Both the position numbers and the translations under genes were made by a program. From Telmatactis stephensoni (taxonomy: Eukaryota; Cnidaria; Anthozoa; Actiniaria; Isophelliidae): 64,000 bases of DNA. The stretch is taken from assembly GCA_029948255.1 (NCBI GenBank), contig JALIZF010001701.1, positions 1-64,000 of the forward strand, in the 5' to 3' direction. Under the pieces are notes generated by a model. It was not told where the DNA came from, did no database searches, and worked only from the letters and a program-made list of their open reading frames with translations. The stretch's first letter is position 1, and every line of letters begins with the position of its first letter. Below are positions 1 through 27,700 of the stretch, piece after piece.

Positions 1-1992
1 CTACCCAGACTACCCAGACACCCAGACTACCCAGACTACCCAGACTACCGGGAATACCCAGTCTACCAAGACTACCCAGACTACCGAGACAACCCAGACT
101 ACCGGGACTACCCAGACTACCCAGATACCGGGAATACCGAGACTACCGGGACTACCCAGTCTACCAAGACTACCCGGACTACCGGGACTACCCAGACTAC
201 CCAGACTACCCAGACTACCCAGACTACCCAGACTACCCAGACTACCGAGACAACCCAGACTACCGAGACTACCCAGACTACCCAGACTACCAAGATTTCC
301 CAGACTACCCAGACTACCGGGAATACCGGGACTACCGGGACTACCCAGATTACCCAGACTACCCAGACTACCCGGACTACCCAGACTACCCAGACTACCC
401 AGACTACCGGGAATACCGGGACTACCAGACTACCCAGACTACCCAGACTACCCAGACTACCCAGACTACCGGGAATACCGGGACTACCGACTACCCAGAC
501 TACCGGGACTACCCAGACTACCCAGACTACCCAGACTACCCAGACTACCCGGAATACCGGGACTACCAGACTACCCAGACTACCCAGACTACCCAGACTA
601 CCCAGACTACCCAGACTACCGGGAATACCGGGACTACCAAGACTACCCAGACTACCCAGACTATCGGGACTACCAAGACTACCCAGACTACCCAGACTAC
701 CCAGACTACCCAGACTACCGGGAATACCGGGACTACCCAGACTACCCAGACTACCCGGACTACCCAGACTACCCAGACTACCCAGACTACCCAGACTACC
801 CAGACTACCGGGAATACCGGGACTACCCAGACTACCCAGACTACCCAGACTACCCAGACTACCCAGACTACCCAGACTACCCAGACTACCCAGTCTACCC
901 AGACTACCCAGACTACCCAGACTACCCAGACTACCCAGACTACCCAGACTACCGGGACTACCCAGTCTACCAAGACTACCCAGACTACCGAGACAACCCA
1001 GACTACCGGGACTACCCAGACTACCCAGACTACCGGGAATACCGAGACTACCGGGACTACCCAGTCTACCAAGACTACCCGGACTACCGGGACTACCCAG
1101 TCTACCCAGACTACCCAGACTACCCAGACTACCCAGACTACCGAGACAACCCAGACTACCGAGACTACCGAGACTACCCAGACTACCCAGACTACCCAGA
1201 CTACCCAGACTACCGGGAATACCGGGACTACCGGGACTACCCAGATTACCCAGACTACCCAGACTACCCGGACTACCCAGACTACCCAGACTACCCAGAC
1301 TACCCAGACTACCCAGACTACCCAGACTACCCAGACTACCCAGACTACCCAGACTACCCAGACTACCCAGACTACCGGGAATACCGGGACTACCCAGACT
1401 ACCCAGACTACCCGGACTACCCAGACTACCCAGACTACCCAGACTACCGGGAATACCGGGACTACCCAGACTACCCAGACTACCCAGACTACCCAGACTA
1501 CCCAGACTACCGGGAATACCGGGACTACCCAGACTACCCAGACTACCCGGACTACCCAGACTACCCAGACTACCGGGACTACCCAGACTACCCAGACTAC
1601 CGGGAATACCGGGACTACCCAGACTACCCAGACTACCCAGACTACCCAGACTACCCAGACTACCCAGACTACCCAGACTACCCAGACTACCCAGACTACC
1701 CAGACTACCGGGAATACCGGGACTACCAAGACTACCCAGACTACCCAGACTATCGGGACTACCCAGACTACCCAGACTACCCAGACTACCCAGACTACCC
1801 AGACTACCCAGACTACCCAGACTACCCAGACTACCGGGAATACCGGGACTACCCAGACTACCGAGACTACCAAGACTACCGGGACTACCCAGACTACCCA
1901 GACTACCGGGGCTAACGGGACTACTGGGTAGTCTGGGTCTGGGTACTGGGTCTGGGTACTACAGACTACCCAGACTACCGGGACTACCCAGA
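1..1992. repeat. 9-bp minisatellite (ACTACCCAG/ACTACCGGG)
   Basis: About 220 near-perfect copies of a 9-bp unit, mainly ACTACCCAG with interspersed ACTACCGGG, GGAATACCG and ACCAAG variants that recur in blocks, which suggests higher-order duplication. The unit is a multiple of three, so reverse-strand reading gives a Trp-Val-Val/Pro-Val-Val repeat ORF that I treat as an artefact. The array runs off the left edge, so its true size is unknown. Confidence 0.97.
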
Positions 1993-2754
1993 CTACCCAT
2001 GCAGACTAGTCCATTCAGCTCATTACTCAACATGGATACTATAGATATTATTCTACTATTTCACTTTTTTTTTGCATCATTTTAACTACTCTACCAGCTT
2101 TCCAGGGCCTCCCTTTGCAGCTCCAGTCACCTTTCTTTCAGGCAATCAGTTTGAGAGTTTAACTTCTGTATATAGACAACAGCTATCAATGCGTCAGGTT
2201 ACTCTTACAGCATTTTAACTACTCTACCAGCACCGCTACCTCAAGAGAGCTTGTTGATCAAAATGATGATATTCTTCTGTGTTGCTTTGCTGTACTTCAA
2301 TTGTTGATGAGCATCCCATTTCCAACAATATTCCAGCACCTTAACATTTCATTTCCACTATCACTTTTACCGCAAAGTCGTAATTCACATCCATTCCTGG
2401 GGGTAGATGCATTCGGAGCCTTTTCTAGGCATGAATACCTTTTCTGGCGAGTATGCGGAGAGGCACCCGAGGCGTTCAATGACTAAGTCGACAGGTTGCG
2501 TCAGGATATCGTTGCATCGAGGAGGGATGGGCAAGCAGGATCTATTGAGGGAAGACCTTATACACTTGATTTAGAAAACAGGATCTTGTTAGTACTGATA
2601 TGGCTGTGAAAATATTCAAGTCTTAATTTGCTAGCATGTATTTTTGACATCAGCATGACTACAGTCTCAGGAACAATCCATCAAATTGCACCAATCCTGT
2701 GACATCATTTCCGCTCTTGCATAACATGGCCGAGCCTAAGACAATGGCGAAATC

Positions 2755-2973
2755 TTAGAAACACTTGGAGGCACTTTCCGAACCGTTGGGGCAATCGATG
2801 GAACATATACCCCAATAAATCGGCCGATGGTAAATCAACGAAAGTTTTACAGAGGCCACCGGCACCGTCATTTCATGAGCATCCAAGTAGTATGTGACAG
2901 CTTAGGTCACATACGATTTATCCAAGCTAGTTTCCCTGGGCATTTGAACGATGCCGGCACCTATTATATTTGA
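2755..2973 (+). pseudogene. Harbinger-type (DDE_Tnp_4) transposase fossil
   Basis: One frame reads through a recognisable piece of PIF/Harbinger transposase: VGAIDGTY (the region of the first catalytic Asp), then RKFYRGHRHRHFM, IQVVCDSLGHIRFI and FPGHLNDAGTYY, followed at once by TGA at 2971-2973. About 70 residues are readable; neither the N-terminal half nor the rest of the catalytic core was found. It is a decayed fragment, unrelated to the intact transposase at 25.7 kb. The motif order is seen directly; the family assignment is from recall. Confidence 0.75.
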
Positions 2974-3441
2974 GGATGGCCCCTATATATAGGACCTGGG
3001 CTAGCGTTGAATTTTCCAGCTAACTGCGAGCTACTAGCTACTAGCTGACCAAGAATACCCTGCTCGTGCTCCTCTCCGCACGTTGTGGCGACAAGTGCAA
3101 CTCGTACGGATGCCTGGTAGACTTCAGCGGGTTGCCTACCGACATACTGACAGATACCACAAAAGAGACAGAGTAAAGGTAGTACACATTATTAAACATA
3201 TAAAGGACTACAGAGCTTCGAGAAATATATGGCGACACCCTCGATGGTTTCAGCCATTAATTTTCGAGCTATCTGCATTCATGGCTGAGAGATCACTTAC
3301 GACTTTTTGAGTCACTCTAACATGATAAATAGAAAACACAAATTAACAGTGTTAGTTCAATGTTGTTAAAATTTGTTTTCAAATTTTTTGACAACAATTT
3401 CACGGTTGAACTGTTTGCGCCGGATTTTCTTGTAAATTATA

Positions 3442-3581
3442 GAGTGCACGCACTTAATCCGTGAAACATAAATAACACAAAATAGTGCTAAATTATGGTA
3501 ATTCCTTTGTTTCCTATGTCTAACCAACACTATTTACTACCAATTAGTAGTGTTTGTTTCACGGAATAAGTGCATGCACTC
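3442..3581. mobile_element. 140-bp palindromic MITE, TA-flanked
   Basis: Inverted repeats begin GAGTGCACGCACTTAATCCG and the outer bases are flanked by TA on both sides (3440-3441, 3582-3583), as for Tc1/mariner-type insertions. It belongs to a family whose subterminal core is TTAAYCCGTGAAA; other copies lie at 3756, 19332, 46661 and 46958. Confidence 0.8.
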
Positions 3582-3755
3582 TAGCGACTGGATAAAGAAT
3601 GTATAGTTCTCATTTGAAACAATGGACTCGTGTTTCTTTTATCTCTACACAACGATCTATTAGCCGTCTTTGTTATTCAAATAAACGCGAAAAGCGTGCA
3701 GCGTCAAAGCGTCAAAGTAGCGTAAAGAAAACTGACTTATGAAACATCTCTATTA

Positions 3756-3896
3756 GAGTGATTACACTTAACCCGTGAAATAGTTAGTAGACTGCTAGTT
3801 ACTAGTAAACCTTACTTCCATTGTTCTCTTTTGTCTCTATTGAACTATTACACACTAAAATTCATTTAGGGTTTCACGGGTTAAGTGTAACGACTC
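3756..3896. mobile_element. 141-bp palindromic MITE, TA-flanked
   Basis: Same family as the element at 3442: ends GAGTGATTACACTTAACCCG and its near inverse, flanked by TA at 3754-3755 and 3897-3898. It sits just outside the last recognised exon of the PLAT/START gene. Confidence 0.8.
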
Positions 3897-4036
3897 TAGC
3901 AGTGTTTGTCTTTTCACTAGTGACATAAGCACAAGCACAAGCAACATACACAGACTCAGTAATGTACTGCTCATTAGCAGTGTTTGGCTATTTACAGTCC
4001 TTGGCATGCAAACGAGGGGAGTTAGTGCACACTTAC

Positions 4037-18318
<14,282 letters not shown>

Positions 18319-18895
18319 TCAAGCGTTTTTCAAACGCGTAGGTATGTGGTATATATTGAAGCTTCTTAACATTTTGTCAACAAGTTCCAAACTGACTTCA
18401 TGCCTGGAAAGTTAGCTTATATGAAAAGAACACAAAATCTCTTGGTAGTCAAAAGTACTAAGAAATAGAGGACTATTGAATCAGAAAATAAATGTTTTAT
18501 TCTATATTACTCTAAAGACTGAGATAATGCTATGCTGTTCAAGATACTTCTATAAGGAGATACGATGCTTCATTGAGTTGCTAGCTTAAGGCCAGGGGCG
18601 GTATTATGACATAACTGCCAGTAGTCAAAATATCATGGGGCCAAAATTCAAAACATTTTTAATGGGTTTGTTTAAAACCTTTTTAGATTGGATAAGGAAT
18701 CACATGCGAAGGGAATGGTTAGGGAGCTTCAGTTGCAGTTCTTTTTTTCTTTTTCTTTTCTTGTTTTTGAAGTATCGATGTTCTAAATACCTACTGAAAA
18801 AAATCAATCGTCGTCGATCACAATTAATCAAAGCAACAAACGTTCAACCAAGGCCGAAATGTATGCTGGCATAGCACAGCTCAATTCTACTAACA

Positions 18896-18926
<31 letters not shown>

Positions 18927-19331
18927 CTGGCAAAACAAAACATATCAAAGCAAAACAATTAAAACAGAACAGCACAAAACAAAACAAAACAATTTCTCTA
19001 GTTTCTTTTTGATAAAATGTAAGATATTTTTATTCTTCTCAGTGGAGAAAACATTTTTCAAAGTGATAATTAACAAAAATAAAATTACTTGGAAAAAAAG
19101 GATTTTCATTTTCAAATCTTGCAGGCATGGATCAAAGGCTTGCTATTGTTTGAAAACTATTTCTATTGTTTTCTTTAGTTTTGATTCGACTATTAGATAT
19201 TGACTATTTGATTTTGTTTCACGGATTAAGTGGCATGACTGCCATCACTCTATGATGATAAAGTTCTCAAATCAGGACTAATTAGAACTAATTATAAAAT
19301 GTGAGCATTTTCACATAGCTAGAGTGATTTA

Positions 19332-19465
19332 GAGTGGTTTTCATTAACCCGTGAAACACACTTTAGTGTATTACACCCTCATAATACATGTTATTTTGTT
19401 GTCATCCGGCTATCACACTTTAACTAGCTAATACACTTTGTTTCACGGGTTAATGGAAACCACTC
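19332..19465. mobile_element. 134-bp palindromic MITE, TA-flanked
   Basis: Ends GAGTGGTTTTCATTAACCCG and its near inverse, with TA at 19330-19331 and 19466-19467. Same family as 3442 and 3756. A half copy ending CACTCTA lies just upstream (about 19216-19252). Confidence 0.8.
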
Positions 19466-21220
19466 TAACCCGTGAAAGAAAGCTGACTAACTACTGAGTA
19501 CTAGTAGATAATGAACAATAGAAAACAATGGAGTTAGAGACTACTGTTATGTCGACACGCTTTTCGTGATTTTGATAGTTTCGTTATTCTAGAGTTTCAA
19601 TCATTCAGCAATAATAATAATAATAATAATAATAACGACTTTATTTATAGAGGGTAACACTTAACAGTAATTTTGGTAACTGATGAACTCGTGGCCCTCT
19701 GGTATACATATACTATTGTCGATAATACATCAAATTATAAATATTAAAAATAAATGCTTAACTTATATCATATTTATCGAAACTAAAGTGCTATGCTTTT
19801 TATTTTTATTTTTAAAGTGCAATTGCGTTTAATAACCAAGTAACTAGATACAGTTAGCCATGCTGCTTACAGCTTTAGACATTTTGTGGCTGCAGTTTTA
19901 GTAGTTTCATTAATTAGCTAAGTTGTGACAATTTTTGGGACATTCTGAAAAGGATGCCAGTTTTGTTGACGTAAGAATTACCACGGTAGAAATAAGGCCA
20001 ATAGCTCTTTAGTTCTGGTTTGCTAGATTAATTAGCTAGGTTTAGTAATTTAACTTTGTGGCTTGAAACAATGTAAAAACTTGTTATAGTTAAAATAACT
20101 ATATAGGATTGCTCAAGATGTTCTATTCAAGGCTAACTTAATTAAGGAACCCCCTCATTGTAGGCATATGTCAATCCATAGTTAGATTATAGGTAAAACA
20201 GCACGGATAGGAGAATTTTGTTCAAATTAACTGAAAGATCTGGCCTAATTGTATTGAGGTACGCTAAGGATTGCTAATAAAGTAAAGGTACGTTCCCTGC
20301 AGCCTCGTAGATCCTGTTAGTACGCGTAACAAATTGGTGGAGAACCCGTAACGCGTAACCGCGTACGTAACGAGAGACTTTCTAGGGATCGTCCTGCTCT
20401 GCCAACTCGTTTATTGTACTTTATACAGTAGCTAATTGCAAGCTATGTGAGAGTTCGTTCTACAAGGAAGGATAGAGCCAGGCCAACCAGAAAGACTTTC
20501 CTTAGTCGGTGTGGTTGTCAGAAGGAATTCCTTACTCGACCACTTTCCTTACTTAGGGCTGTACTTGAGCCGTACCCCGAACTTGCCTCACTAGTTTGTA
20601 CAAAGAATTAGTTAATGTGCGAGTGTGACAAATACTGACAGTGCTTATACAATAACTAAGCTAAAATTAATTTCCTGTTTACATCACACTTGGAGTCAAA
20701 GTGAAACTCTACGTTGGTCTGTTTTGGTTATAGTGCAAAAGAGGATGTGTCATACAAGAGACAATGTCACAGTATCATATTACAATAGATTAGTTCCCAG
20801 ACTCTCTCTCTCTACTAAGTTATGTAACACAAATAACTGTTAAATTAGTGCTATCTAGCACTCAATAGTGCAAATTATTGCACGCTTTTAGTGTTTGTAC
20901 TGTAATAAAATGACGCCATCGTGCAAATGTTCTATTCTGGTTGATAACAAGTCTGTTTTGAATAAATTACCACCGCAATACGATTATTTTTAGTTTATTC
21001 AGTTAATTCTATAAAGCGCATTTGATTATAATTTTGCATGTAATTTGCGCTATAGAAATGATAAATATTATTATTATTACAAACTAGCGTTCATTTCGAT
21101 ATTGACTTGACTCTAATTGTTGCTTTAAACCACTATGACGCATTTATGTTTTGTTTTGTTTGTGTGTGTGTGTGTGTGTTTGTTTGTTTGTTAATTTGTT
21201 TTTGAAATAGCTGTATAATT

Positions 21221-21342
21221 TGAGGGTCAATTTCATTCTTGGTTCAATTTTTATTTTCCTTTGTTTTATTCTCATTATCATAAATTACCATACATAAAAG
21301 CAAAGGAAATTAAAAATTGAACCAAGGATAAAATTGAACTAA
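21221..21342. mobile_element. Palindromic MITE (TTGGTTCAATTTTTA ends)
   Basis: TCAATTTCATTCTTGGTTCA continuing ATTTTTATTTTCCTTTG pairs with CAAAGGAAATTAAAAATTGA continuing ACCAAGGATAAAATTGA across a short spacer. Confidence 0.7.
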
Positions 21343-22226
21343 TAACGTATGTATGAAATTGTATGAAACTTATCAAACTTACCAGTAGAATTTATTACAA
21401 AAATGAAAGAAAAGAATGAAAATGATCACCAACGTAACATAATCGCTATATAGGCCTTTTCCTGCACAATTCTATTTCACTTGATATTGCTTGGCACGTG
21501 ATTAAACTTATATCCTCGATGCTACGTGCAATATATAGTACATGTTAGACTTTAAGATCCCCAGTTATCACAAACCTTTAGGACGAGTTTCAAGAACAAG
21601 GCTATATATAATAGTAAACTGTAATAAATTGCGACCAAGGGAGCTTAATCTACCTTTACTGACATTTCTTTGCGAACACTAGCATTTTTTCTTGACTTTA
21701 TACCCAAAGGCAATGCTTTTTCAATATATTTCTCAAAATTATATATACGAGCAGTCGTGCAGATGAATCAAGAAAAAAGGGCAAGCATTGCAAAGATCCT
21801 TTGATTTTTAAACAAGTAAAAACGTACCTTAGTTTTGTGAAAAAGCTTTCTATGGTATGTTTTAAAGAAACGCTTCGCATTGACGGCTTCCAAAGAGAAC
21901 AGTACACGTACTGCTACGTGTGTCCCAGTGTTACGTTACTCTGGAATTTAGAAGCACCCTCAAAAACGTTTATGGATAGATTAATTCCAGGGTATCGCTA
22001 CGTGTCCCTTAGCAAGAAACCGGCAATGGAAACTGAGAATCAGAATATAAATTTTAAATCCAAATTATTTTTTCCCTCTTAATTAAGGTATCAGGATACG
22101 TTTCGCACTCCTATATTCTTTACGTTTCAACATCATGTAGGCTTTATTTACAATATTTAATAAAGAATTGAACTATACATTTTCTGAAAGCTGAATAAAT
22201 GTAGTTTCAAATATGCTCTATCCCAC

Positions 22227-22341
22227 CCACACCATAGAAAATACGGCCAATCAGAAAGCAGCCGTTGTATATTTGGCGGTATTCAACTGGCTCTTCCCAT
22301 GAGACATTGCGATAATTGGATGTATTTTCTATGGTGTAGGA
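22227..22341. mobile_element. Palindromic MITE (ACACCATAGAAAATAC ends)
   Basis: ACACCATAGAAAATAC at the left is matched by GTATTTTCTATGGTGT at the right, about 115 bp overall. It contains CCAATCAGAAAGCAGCC. Confidence 0.7.
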
Positions 22342-22968
22342 TTCCACGGTATTCCACTCGACACGACTCGAAACGATTAAATATATATATATATATATAT
22401 ATATTGTACATATAATTTTTCACTGCACGACGATGGGGGAGCAGAAGTGAAATTCGAACGTACGTATGCGATCAAATAGATTGCACATGGAATGGAAGTT
22501 ATGCTTAAGAAAGTGTCTCAGATTTTTGATAAGTTTTTTTCGTTAAAAAGTTATATATGATCCTATTTGTTATCCACGCCCCTGTTAAATTGATTGATAA
22601 ATTAACTTTGGTTTAGGTTTGCGGCTAAACTAAAATAGATATTGGAAATCTGAGACACCCTTTTTTAGATCATTATCTGGAGAATATGTTAAGAGTGGTT
22701 TTCACAAGGCTGTCAAACTCATTGAATTCATTAGAAAACGCACGCTTATTATCCACTCCCCTCCTTCTCCATCCCTACTTTAGTGCCCATGTCTTACCCC
22801 TTAATACAACATGAAATATAGTGTTTAAACGTTTATTAACAAGTTCATTGGACTAGTTTCCATAACGTTTTAAAGAGTAATTTCAACAGTACTTAATAAA
22901 GACTTTAAAAAATCAAACACTCACTGCGTTTCAATTACCCAGCGAGCGGAGCCTAAATAAAGTTAAAT

Positions 22969-23255
22969 CAAGAGATCGTAATATTAAGAGAGCGAAACTC
23001 AGTATTGATGTCTGTGCGATGTTCGTGGCGGCTAAGGCTATTTTATTAACTTCGCCATCGCGCGCGCAAGGCTCTTAAACAATAGAATTCAAAAGCCGAA
23101 AGCAAACGGTCCCGTACGCGCGCACGTCAAAAATCAAATTCTGTTTGAGGGCCTTGCGCGCGCAATGGCGAGGTTACTAAAAATAGCCTTAGTCGCCACG
23201 AACATCGCACAGACATCAATACCGAGCTTCGCTCTCTTAGTATTATGGTCTCTTG
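22969..23255. mobile_element. 287-bp non-autonomous relative of the THAP/YqaJ transposon
   Basis: Terminal sequence CAAGAGATCGTAATATTAAG pairs with its inverse CTTAGTATTATGGTCTCTTG, and the two halves are inverted copies over about 130 bp each (including TGTCTGTGCGATGTTCGTGG and GCCATCGCGCGCGCAA). These match the outer inverted repeats of the element at 25387-30912. Perfect 7-bp duplications GTTAAAT flank it (22962-22968 and 23256-23262). No coding capacity. Confidence 0.92.
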
Positions 23256-24734
23256 GTTAAATTCATCTTTCTTTCGTCTGTAATGCAGGAATTCTAAGAG
23301 ACTTTGCTCGCAGACATCTTAATTGGTTCAAGGGCTAGTTTTCACGAGCATTGGAGCAACGCACGCAGACGCAGTGTTGAATTTCCCTCATAGGGGGAAA
23401 GACAATGAACAGTCTGCATATGTTGCTTTTGCTTTCGTCGCTCGTGAAACCAGGCTTATGTCTGGGCAGATGCTCAAGATTGAGAGGGGGAAAGGAACCG
23501 TCTAGAAAACGAAGTTTTAGCAGCGTAGCAACTAGGTTCATCACAACCACAAGTGGCGTGGTTATCATCGTCATCATCATCATCCTTTTCGTTCCCTTTC
23601 CCTCGACAAAAGTGAGCCACTTCATAAACTTGTCAGTGATATGTATTATAACTACCTCAGGTCAGCCTCTTTGGTAGACTAGACTTAAGAAGGTATTCCA
23701 CGAACTTACACTGCGAGCAAAGGTTTCCTTTGTTAAAACTTCCGCTCACATAGTACTGCATGGACTAATACACTAATTTCATGAAAACAAAAAGGAGTAG
23801 GGGTAGGAATGCCAATGTCCTCGACATTCATTTATAACAAAAGCATGAAATATTGACGTAGTCGAAGCACGGCTGGGGAGGGAAATATAACGTTACAATC
23901 AACTTTACTTATGTTTTTTTGTTAGCGATTCCTACCCATACTACCTTTTGGGCTGACAAATACCCCGATTACCTTCTTGAAATTGGTGTATAAACAAGGA
24001 TTATAAATCAACAATTAAATACAGTTTTTTTAAACAAGACAAAAGATATTCCCTGGTCAACTGTACAACCTATGCTGTATCTATGGCAACGACTCTTGAG
24101 ATCAATCACGTGATCTTCTTACCTTACAAGGCTCTCTCCTTGGACATTATAATTACATTACAAATTTAAACACGTTAATGTACTTAACTCAATCTATCTC
24201 TAGTTTGGACTAATTTCCCAAGTTATAAAATTTCTGTCGAATATTTATAGTCTTGTCAGACAAACGTTTTGCCTGTTGGGAATCCTGTGGAATCAACACG
24301 CCAAATACCACAGGAATCCCAAACAGATAAACGCATGTCTGGAACCCCGTGCAAATATCTAAAATATACTTTACAATTAGTTTTAAAATGCCTTCTCTGG
24401 TACGAGTGAGGCTGGGTACCCAGCTGGTAATACCCAGACTTCTCTTGCACAACAAAAACACTTCAACTCAAAAAATCTAAGGGCTTATTGAGTTTTTATC
24501 TTAGTATCTAATAAAAACTAAAAAGGGTTTTGCGTTGCGAGAGGCCTTGGAGCTCATCACAAAATTTACGGCAACTGAATTGGGGCTCAGTGCCCTCGCA
24601 TCTCGCTAAAGCAGCCAAAATAGGATGACGTCACATCCGGTGAAATCAATGAGCTTCGTACAATCAGGGATTGTTTGGACTCGAGATTCCATGTCTTGGG
24701 CTAGCCTCGTGAGAAAGAACAACCTGATCGGTTC

Positions 24735-27700
24735 CTAGTCTGTGATTTCATCGACACTATTACTAGTTTTATATCTATGCTTATCGGGACTTCCACTGTC
24801 GCTTGTGGTGTAACTGGCCTCGCTGACTTTACGATCCTTCATCTCATCGTGATGCTTCTTGTAATATCTTCTCAGCATTCTTATCTGGTCAATGGGGTTG
24901 TCAGCGAGATAGCTGTTTTTGACAGCTTGAGGAGCGGAGCCCCGCAAGTCGATTTGAGTGATGACTGTAACTTCAGAGGCCTCGGAGCCATCGTTGATTG
25001 GGCGGATTATAATACCGGAAGTAAACACTTCGGCCCTGAGAGTGAGAAAATGATATAATTTCAGGCGAGAAGTTTTTGAATAAACTTAAATGGACAAATC
25101 AGCCAACTGGTCGCTGGGATTCAAAGTCTTCTCGGTCAACCAATCATGAGGCCGATTTACATAATTCAGCGGCTATTTACACGCGCGCAACTTTGCATGC
25201 AATAGTTGCAGGCGAGTTGAAGGAGTGATTTACACGACGCAATTCGTGTTGTATGTATTTCGTAAGCAATTTGCATGCAACAGTTTTAGGCAAACGTTGC
25301 GCCGTGTAAATCGGCCTATACTCAAACCAATGAAAATAACTGTTTCAACTTTCTGCTAGAGCGAAATTGTGTTAAATAAATCATAACAAGAGACCATAAT
25401 ACTAAGAGAGCGAAACTAAGTATTGATGTCTGTGCGATGTTCGTGGCGACTAAGGCTATTTTTAGTAACTTCGCCATCGCGCGCGCAACGTTCTCAAACA
25501 ATAGAATTTGATTTTTGACGTGCGCGCGCACGGGACCGTTTGCTTTCGGTAGATCAATCCTCATTTCCGGAAAAGATGGCGTCTCGCGTTGCATTTTGGG
25601 AAAAAGTACCAATTTTAGTTGAAGACCAAAATGTAAACAAACATGGCGGCGAGCGAGGTCTTCAAGCTAAGTGATGTAATATGCCTTTTAAGTGTGTTGT
25701 AGCTGGTTGCAATCATAAAAGTTGGGTCCACAAGACTCTCAAGTTCTATAGCTTTCCAACTAATAAGAAATTCAAACAAAAGTGGATTAAAGAGATCAAA
25801 TTACGGCATAAAAGTTTCGAGTGGAAAAAGAGTAGCCGCGTATGTAGCGCCCACTTCATTGGGGGACGAAAGCAAACACCTCGAGATATCCCAGGCATTT
25901 TTCCTCGGGTTGATAGAAGAACTGGGGAAATTGTTTGGCCAATAGACATCTCAAATTTGCTGGAGAGTAAATTTTTGACAGTGACAGAGAGTGTTGAGGA
26001 CAGAGACAGAACCAAAGTCATTTGTGTCGAGGAAACAGCAACTGAAGAGGACACAGCTAATGAACGACAGTCTAAAGATACAAGCGAGGTTTTACAAAAC
26101 GAGGAACCGACAGAAAAGTCAGAGAAGGCCTGCAATTGTCAGGAACAAATTGATAAGCTGCTAGAAAGAATTGCAGAACTTGAAAAACAGTTGGAGGCAC
26201 AGAAGTTTGGAGTAAAGAGATTTGAGAGTTCGGACTCGGACATACGGTTTTACACAGGACTACCGGATTACAATGCCTTTCTCTCTTTGTATAACTTTCT
26301 CAAACCAAGGAAAGGTTTTCAGCTTAATTACAACAGTAAGCTTAACTATCAAAGTAAACCTCGGGACCCAACGTACGTTGTATCGAGGGGAAGGCCACGC
26401 AAACTTTGTGAAATTGATGAGCTGTTCCTGACTTTGACAAGACTGAGACTTGGGCTTCTAGAGCGAGACCTTTCAGACAGATTCAATATTTCAACTACTG
26501 CAGTATCAGAAATATTCTCTACATGGATTGATAGAATGGCTGACTGTTTGAGTCAGACAACCTTTATCACTGATCGGGAAACTATGAAGACTGCTCTACC
26601 TAGCTGTTTCAAGCCTGACTATGAAGATGTGTATTTTATTATTGACTGCACAGAGTTTTTCATCGAAAAGCCTTCTCAAGTAACACAGCAAAGCGCTACG
26701 TGGTCAGAGTACAAAGGTCATAACACTGGTAAAGGTCTACTTGCTTTGTCTCCATTACTTCTTCCAGTCTTTGTTTCAGATATTTACCCCGGCAGCATAT
26801 CAGATGAAGACATTGTCACTCAATGTGGTATCCTTGAACATGCACATAGAGGGGACATATGGCTAGCAGACAAGGGGTTCCTAATACAGCACATCTTGGA
26901 TGACTATGGAGTCAGGATTGAGACCCCTGCCAAACTGGAAGGTAAAAAGCAATTCAGTGAAGAAGAAGACATAAAAAATAGAAGGAATTCTCAGGTCCGT
27001 GTTCATGTTGAGAGGGCAATACGGAGGGTCAAGGTATTTCGATTGTTAAAGGGGAATATTCCTATTCGCTGTGTGCACCTACTGTCTAAAATATGGAAGG
27101 TGTGTGCTTGGTTAACAGCCTTTTTGCCACCTTTGATTGATGAGAAAGGAGATTTGATTGATTTGGACAAAGAAGAGTAAGCATTATATATGACATTGTC
27201 ATTTGATGACAAAGATTAAATTTCAATTTATTGGTATTAATTTTATTTTATAAATATTTATATATGCTCATATTGCAAACTTTGTACAGTTATCATAATA
27301 AATATACTTCTCAATTAAAACCATATCAAGATTATCAAAAAAATATTTATAAATAGTTATTTAATACAAATGTGTTTATATATATGCATATGCTATTTTT
27401 ATGAACATTAAATAATTCAATTAATTTACTAATGAATAACTACAGATATTGCATTGTTACTTCATACTGTCTAACCAGTACAGTATTTTGTACCATCCTA
27501 GAGAAAATGCAACATTTCCAGCTTAGTACTACATAATCCACATTCATGCATCTAAGCCTACAAATATTTGTTTAAAATCCCCCTTGCATTTTCTATAGCA
27601 TGGTATAAAAAGATATTCTGCAACATATCCATTGCATATAACTAGTTTATAATTCTGTCCATGCCATTTTTGCTTCTCAGGGCATGAGCAGACTTACTCC

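Larger units (their letters stand above)
18319..24734. other. Intergenic region between the PLAT/START gene and the START gene
   Basis: No convincing gene seen. It holds an ACAAA-rich stretch (18892-18990), AAT triplets (19609-19636), MITEs at 19332, 21221, 22227 and 22969, TG and TA runs near 21162 and 22380, and a tail-like GCGCTATAGAAATGATAAA then TATTATTATTA near 21045. All ORFs are short and unsupported. Confidence 0.6.

Noticed and set aside
563..1873. 436-codon Trp/Val/Pro repeat ORF on the minus strand
   Set aside because: The unit is 9 bp, so one frame is open by construction; no start context, splice or domain supports coding.
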